Part shown: piece by piece, positions 59,482 to 64,000 of the stretch
How the letters are laid out: every line of letters starts with the position of its first letter
How positions within the stretch are numbered: the stretch's first letter is position 1
Source of the DNA: Corynespora cassiicola
Taxonomy: Eukaryota > Ascomycota > Dothideomycetes > Pleosporales > Corynesporascaceae
Reading direction: 5' to 3'
Length of the DNA: 64,000 bases
Assembly: GCA_022059125.1 (NCBI GenBank)
Contig: JAEUWY010000012.1
Location: forward strand, 1,488,001 to 1,552,000
The notes under the pieces: generated by a model
Told to the model about the DNA's origin: nothing
The model's input: only the letters and a program-made list of their open reading frames with translations
Databases searched by the model: none
Translations under genes and position numbers: made by a program

Positions 59482-60792
59482 CTACCTCTGCGGCGCATAC
59501 GTCATCTGCGGCGGACTGCTATAAACATCCGTACTCGCCGGCCCCGCCCACCGCCTACTACTCTCCTCCCGACTCTTCACCTCACGCTCATTCTGGATAG
59601 CCACGCAGCAACAGCAACAACACGCCTTCAGAACATCGCTCCCAAGGCTCCCCGTCAGCTTGTACAAGTGCCGCAACCTCGTCCTCTGCACGAGCGGGAA
59701 CAGGCACCAGAGACCGCACGACGCGCCCATGAGCATGCAGTGCCCGTTGGTCGCCTTGTACGCCAGCATGTCGGTGGGGTCCTTCTTGTCCGACTTTTGC
59801 GACAGCCGGTGCGCGGTGCGGCCGTACAGGACGCAGGGGCAGAAGAGGCCCGTCAGGCACGTCGAGACGTCGCCCGAGCACTCGCACAGCGAGTGTTTCC
59901 ACTCGTGCGCCGTGCCCTTGGGCGTGAGGTCCATGTTGGGATGCGTGATCTGGCCCGGCTGGTGCCGCGAAAAGTCCAGGCCGTTGGGGCCGTGGAAGGA
60001 GTCGGGGGAGAAGATGGCGTGCGGGGTCTGCGTCGTGGTGGACGAGTCGAAGCCGTGGGGTGAGTAGGGCCCATTGTTTGCGTAGGATTGGCGGTTGTAC
60101 TTGGGGGCTTCGGGGAACTCTGGCGGGTGCTTGGCCTCTGAGGAGATTGGTGTCATGGGCTTCTTTTGCGGTAGAGGGGAGGCTTGCGACTGTGGCGTTG
60201 CGGGAATCGTGGGGAGCACGTAGTGGTTTACATTCGTGTTGATTGGGGAGAGGTTGCTCCGCTGCCGGTGGTGGCTTGGAGGGACGTATTGCTGTGGAGC
60301 GTGGACGTGTAGCGGTTCGGTGAGCGGCGACACTGGGGAGAGATGGGGAGGTAGTGTGCCCTCCTGGGGCGACACTGGCGATAGGGGCGGCTTCTCATCT
60401 TGGGGATAGGTCGAAGTCAAGTAGGTCGTCTGTGGCTGGGGCGTAGTAGTGGATGCGAGATTAACTGGGTTGTAGACGGATTGCGGCCGAGGATCAATTG
60501 GGGTAGCGGGAGACTGCGGGAGGGGCATAGGCGGGTCATCTGGCGAGGACTCATAAAACGGCGCACGGTGTTCTATGGGCGTTTGTGCATAGGAGAAGAC
60601 GCGGTTGTGCTGTGGATTCGGGTTGTTTCGAGCTTGAGGCTGCTCCTGTTGCGGCTGCTGTTGCGGCTGTTGGTGGCTCTGAACATCAGCTTCTGGTGGC
60701 GTGGCAGGAGGCGTTTGCCATGAAAACCGTTGGTGCTGTCGCTCCGAACCGTGGGGTTGACGCTGGTCATGTCCATGGTGTCTGTGAGCCAT
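59482..60792 (-). CDS. PLAC8-family protein with long Pro/Gln-rich N-terminus
   Basis: Single exon, 436 aa. The PLAC8 domain occupies about residues 298-410: HEWKHSLCECSGDVSTC, then LTGLFCPCVLYGRTAHRL and GHCMLMGASCGLWCLFP. These CxC/CPC blocks define the family of Cys-rich membrane-associated proteins, which includes plant cadmium-resistance and cell-number regulators. A CCCCCCC run follows near residue 393, and its clustered Cys may be palmitoylated. The first ~290 residues are Pro/Gln/Ser-rich and probably disordered, with many SP/TP sites. Function in fungi is poorly defined. Confidence 0.85.
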   Translation of the reverse strand: MAHRHHGHDQRQPHGSERQHQRFSWQTPPATPPEADVQSHQQPQQQPQQEQPQARNNPNPQHNRVFSYAQTPIEHRAPFYESSPDDPPMPLPQSPATPIDPRPQSVYNPVNLASTTTPQPQTTYLTSTYPQDEKPPLSPVSPQEGTLPPHLSPVSPLTEPLHVHAPQQYVPPSHHRQRSNLSPINTNVNHYVLPTIPATPQSQASPLPQKKPMTPISSEAKHPPEFPEAPKYNRQSYANNGPYSPHGFDSSTTTQTPHAIFSPDSFHGPNGLDFSRHQPGQITHPNMDLTPKGTAHEWKHSLCECSGDVSTCLTGLFCPCVLYGRTAHRLSQKSDKKDPTDMLAYKATNGHCMLMGASCGLWCLFPLVQRTRLRHLYKLTGSLGSDVLKACCCCCCVAIQNEREVKSREESSRRWAGPASTDVYSSPPQMTYAPQR

Positions 60793-61845
60793 GTTGAGTT
60801 AGGTCGCTCCCGAGTACCCGATCAGTGTGAGATGTCTCGTTTCACCGTCAACGTGGAGCGGTACAAAGCCAAAGAAATCGCGGGGAACAGATGTAGATGT
60901 ATGGCCTGGCTAGTTCATCAATGTTCTGTTTCAAAAGAAAAAGTCGCACAAGGAGGTAGAGACCATGTATGCGAAGCAGAGACGTGGAGGGTTGGGAGCT
61001 GATATGCAGCATAGGATGGGGGCAGCGCGGGGTGATAAACCGTGCGATCAGCACCAACTAAGACATGCATTAACAGGAAGAGGAGGAGACCAGAAGAAAT
61101 GGATCTCTTCGCATCCGAGCCGCTGCCCAAAAGACCATTGTGGTTGGCTCTTGGCTGTGTGCCATCTCCCAAGAGGCACTTCCCGCGCACAGTGCGGCGA
61201 GGGTGGACTCGTAAAGCCTCCGCTGTTGGGTGAGTTTCTTTTAGAATGCTGCAGTGAGGCGCAGGCGCAGCCAATCGAGGAGAGTTACGGCGTGTGACAG
61301 GACGTTGTGGAGCGACCGACACGATGGCCGGGCGCTTACAGAGGCGGGCCAGGGACCTAATGGCCCGTCCGCATGCGTGCAGCCCTCCAATCATGTCGCC
61401 GCGTCAACCACCTCGCATCCAAGGTTTCTGTTCCTGAATCTCTCGACCCGGAGCTTAAAGTCTGCTGAGATCTGCTGAACATGTCATGTCCTGGATGTGC
61501 TGTCTTTGCACAGCCATTCTGGTAGCTTGGCCGAGAGGACGGCTGCCATACAGTGGATTCCCAGCGGCCCAGAACGTCCTACTGTTTCGACCAAGCTACG
61601 GCCCACGGCCTATATGCCCGTCATGTCCACTCGCGGTGAAGTCTGTCGAAAAGTGCCGTCAGTAGGAGCCTCACATCATCGGTCTGCCTGTTCAGTCACC
61701 CAGCTAGCACGCTACCATGGCGAAGTCATCGACTCGAAGGAAATGGATTATGTCATGCACTATACAAGGGGCAACGTCTCCGGCAGTAGTCGCTCGGGTA
61801 CTATGGTAGCTAAAGACATTTGAAGGGTATTGCCAGCTATGCAGT
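60793..61845. other. Intergenic, upstream of PLAC8
   Basis: PLAC8 promoter on the left and the 3' end of the mitochondrial protein gene on the right. Open frames have no motifs. Confidence 0.4.
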
Positions 61846-62937
61846 TTACTGGTCCTTGTCAGACTGGGCCTTGCCACGCTCCTCCTTGTTCTCCGCCTGG
61901 TAGAGTCAGTCAGTCGAGCTTCATCTTGAACGTAGTCGCAGTATTTACCTGGGGGCGTTCGGTCGAGACGGTGCCCTTGAGCTTGGCCGTCTCAGCGACA
62001 CCCTCACCCTTCTTGCTCTTCTCAGGCTCCTCATGAATGGCGTGGGTGTGCTTGGTGTCGGCGTTGGAGAGACCCTCCTGCTTGCCAGAAGTCTCGTTGC
62101 TGCTCTTGGGCTCCTTGCGAGGAGTAGGCTACATCTTGTCAACGTCGATTCAGATGCGGACACCGGAATCACCGACCTCATCGCTCTTGTCAGGGGAGGC
62201 CTCAGCCTTGGGCTCCTCCTTCTTCTCCTCAGACTTCTCTTCCTTAGGCTCCTCCTCCTTCTTCTCTTCCTTGGGGGCTTCCTCCTTGGACTCCTCCTTG
62301 GACTCCTCCTTGGGCTCCTCCTTGGGCTCCTCCTTAGCCTCCTCCTTAGCCTCCTCCTTGGGAGCCTCCTCCTGGGCGGGCGCCTCCTCCTCGTGTGCCT
62401 CCTCGTGCTTATCGTGGTGGTCGTCGTGGTGCTCACCGTGGCCGTAGTCCTGGCTCACCACGTAGTAGAGACCAGCGGCAGTTCCAACGACGGCGGAAGC
62501 AGCCCTGTACATGTGTTAATTAGTGTCCGGCGCATATTTCTCAGGTGGCTCCGAATAATCTTTCAGGCACAGCTGTGGTGTGGATGATCTCTGGATGAAT
62601 GTCTTGTTGTTCTGATGCGGTCCCCATGGGAAGCAACGTCCGTTGTCGGACGGCGGGATTTGTTGAGTCCCGGGTTGCGCTCCAGGAACCGCCAGCCCAT
62701 CGCAATCATCTCCAGAGGCAGCGCAAACGCATCGCAGTGCAGCTATCTGGGGCGCTCAACGTACCAGGGCAGGTCGCTCGTCTTAGTCTGGCCGTGGGCG
62801 CCGTGGCCCGAGGCATAGGTCCTGCGCTGGAGAGTACGCTGCCATGGCTGGAGCTCGGCAGCGCGGATGGCTCTGGCAGGGCGGGCGAGGCGGGCGATTG
62901 AGGACGCGCGCAGCGTCGAAGACCGGATGAAAGACAT
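61846..62937 (-). CDS. Mitochondrial protein with acidic KEE-repeat region
   Basis: Exons 62937-62765, 62504-62177, 62128-61949 and 61896-61846 (243 aa with this choice). The N-terminus is rich in Arg and Ser (MSFIRSSTLRASSIARLA), like a mitochondrial presequence. The first join gives SDLPW/AASAVVGTAAGLYYV, leading into one short hydrophobic span. A His-rich stretch and about 70 residues of KEEPKEESKEE repeats follow. The last exons encode KQEGLSNADTKHTHA and AKLKGTVSTERPQ, which recur in fungal mitochondrial hypothetical proteins as I remember them. The donor of intron 2 is uncertain: GTCGGT (48 nt intron) or GTCCGC (33 nt) both keep frame. Intron 1 is 260 nt, unusually long here. Function unknown. 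Confidence 0.75.
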
Positions 62938-63545
62938 GGTGAAGCTGCAGAAAAGTCAATTGACTCGGACAAAGAGCAATTGAGGTGAAAGGGCAGGGTC
63001 GAAGTCCAAGGTAGCTCGCGGAAAGATCAGGTCAGTGGCTGGCAGGAATCGCTCATCGGCACGTCAGCGAGGCGGGCCGCGGGGCGGCTCAAGCTCTCTC
63101 AGACGTCACGTGCTCCACCTGCACTGGGCACCGCTCACCTCTGGCGGGGCAGCAAGCTCTGGACTTGTCTAGCTATGCAACGGACCCGTGTGCCGCCTAG
63201 TCAACTGTCCTGGACTGCCCTCGATACTCCGTGCCACATTCCACGTCGCTGAGCTGCTGCGTTCGGTGCTCCTTTCACCACCCCGCGCCAGGCCGCAGTG
63301 CACCGTGCCGCCCTGGACAGCAGGCAACACAGTCGATTCACATCCACCTTACTTCTTCCACGGCGCGGCCTTGGATGCGGCGGGCCTGTGGCTGCATATA
63401 AACTGAGACGAGACCGACGCACCTCCGTCACCACCACCCCGACCCTCCTAGCCCCGCCATCCAGGTACTACCCCGCCGAGTCTCTGACCTCGACCTCGAA
63501 CAACTCACCATTCTGACTTGCCCACCTCTCCAGACTCCGCCCACC
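62938..63545. promoter_or_regulatory. Shared divergent promoter, mitochondrial protein and CAND1
   Basis: 608 bp between head-to-head start codons. A TATAAA at 63397-63402 on the plus strand lies about 145 bp before the CAND1 start. GC-rich with no coding signal. Confidence 0.5.
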
Positions 63546-64000
63546 ATGGCGCCCTCCTCCATCCCGTCCAATCCCACCCACCACAATGTAGCCCAACTGC
63601 TTCCCAAGCTGAACGATGACGATCCCGATTTCCGGTACATGGCCCTGAGCGATTTGCGTGAGATCCTCGAGATTGGCCACTCGCAGCTGCTCAGCCATGA
63701 TACCATGACATGCGCAAAAACCGTCGAGGGTCTGCTCAGCACCCTCGTCGATACCAACGGGGAGGTACAAAACATGGCTGTCAAGTGCCTGGGGCCGTTT
63801 GTGAACAAGATCCCGGACAGCATTCTGTGCCCCATGATCGAGAAGCTATCGAATCTGCAGACGGATAACACTGTCGACCAGTCGATACCCTCATTAGCCC
63901 TGCGAGAAGTCGTCGTATCCTTACCCCGGCCTGTCACCGGCGTCGCCCGAACCAAGCAGGTATCCGAGGCATACAATGCTGTGAGCAAAGTGCTGATCCC
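63546..64000 (+). CDS. CAND1 / TIP120 cullin-associated protein, 5' part only
   Basis: The frame opens at the ATG in CCACCATGG and runs without a stop to the window edge (151 codons and two bases). CAND1 is a HEAT-repeat protein that binds cullin-RING ligases lacking NEDD8 and exchanges their substrate receptors. VAQLLPKLNDDDPDFRYMAL matches the first HEAT repeat, and NGEVQNMAVKCLGPFVNKIP is the strongly conserved second repeat. The full protein would be about 1,300 residues and extends beyond the window. No intron is needed in the visible part. Confidence 0.93.
   Translation, partial: MAPSSIPSNPTHHNVAQLLPKLNDDDPDFRYMALSDLREILEIGHSQLLSHDTMTCAKTVEGLLSTLVDTNGEVQNMAVKCLGPFVNKIPDSILCPMIEKLSNLQTDNTVDQSIPSLALREVVVSLPRPVTGVARTKQVSEAYNAVSKVLI

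Noticed and set aside
62150..62420. Long plus-strand Leu-rich frame opposite the mitochondrial gene
   Set aside because: It is the antisense of the KEE repeat codons; the minus strand gives a spliced, targeted protein.

Overview
The window is nuclear DNA from a filamentous ascomycete (Pezizomycotina). Most genes carry short introns (about 46 to 100 nt) with GTRNGT-type donors, and the proteins are typical of fungi: a Cdc14-type septation (SIN) protein, an Art1-like arrestin, a Crh-like GH16, an AA9 monooxygenase and a two-finger C2H2 factor with a fungal regulatory domain. Secreted proteins and plant-polymer enzymes suggest a plant-associated or saprotrophic mould, perhaps a dothideomycete. 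That placement is inference. I rebuilt 24 protein-coding genes, giving exon joins by splice consensus and frame; the last one runs off the right edge.

Left part (0-9 kb): a non-RD protein kinase, geranylgeranyl diphosphate synthase, a 2EXR-type protein, and the diphthamide-pathway WD40 protein DPH7. From 9.1 to 14.9 kb lies a cluster of four small secreted cysteine-containing proteins (here SSP-A to SSP-D). They are very divergent but share C-x9-C, W-[DNS]-E, a C/G/W motif and a tiny last exon encoding C-x3-C behind a phase-0 intron. This is the most novel-looking content of the window.

Middle part (15-32 kb): CDC14/SIN protein, a PAP2-type membrane protein, ribosomal protein eL22, then a gene-poor AT-richer stretch (22-25.7 kb) ending in a decayed reductase-like remnant, then an Art1/LDB19-type alpha-arrestin with two PY motifs.

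From 31.6 to 44.7 kb: a GPI-anchored cupredoxin head-to-head with an AA9 copper monooxygenase, with unresolved exon-like segments between them; H/ACA protein NHP2; and a C2H2/fungal-trans transcription factor, divergent from the next gene across a 4 kb GC-rich gap.

Right part (44.7-64 kb): the Cdc25-type RasGEF (SH3, WW-like, RasGEF_N, RasGEF), a Crh-like GH16 protein, a Ser/Thr-rich cell-wall protein, a second 2EXR protein with an overlapping upstream frame, a microbial-type PARG/DUF2263 protein, a PLAC8 protein, a mitochondrial acidic repeat protein, and the 5' end of CAND1. Several gene pairs are divergent and probably share promoters (2EXR/DPH7, cupredoxin/AA9, C2H2 factor/RasGEF, mitochondrial protein/CAND1). 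No transposons, CRISPR arrays, rRNA or convincing tRNA genes were seen.
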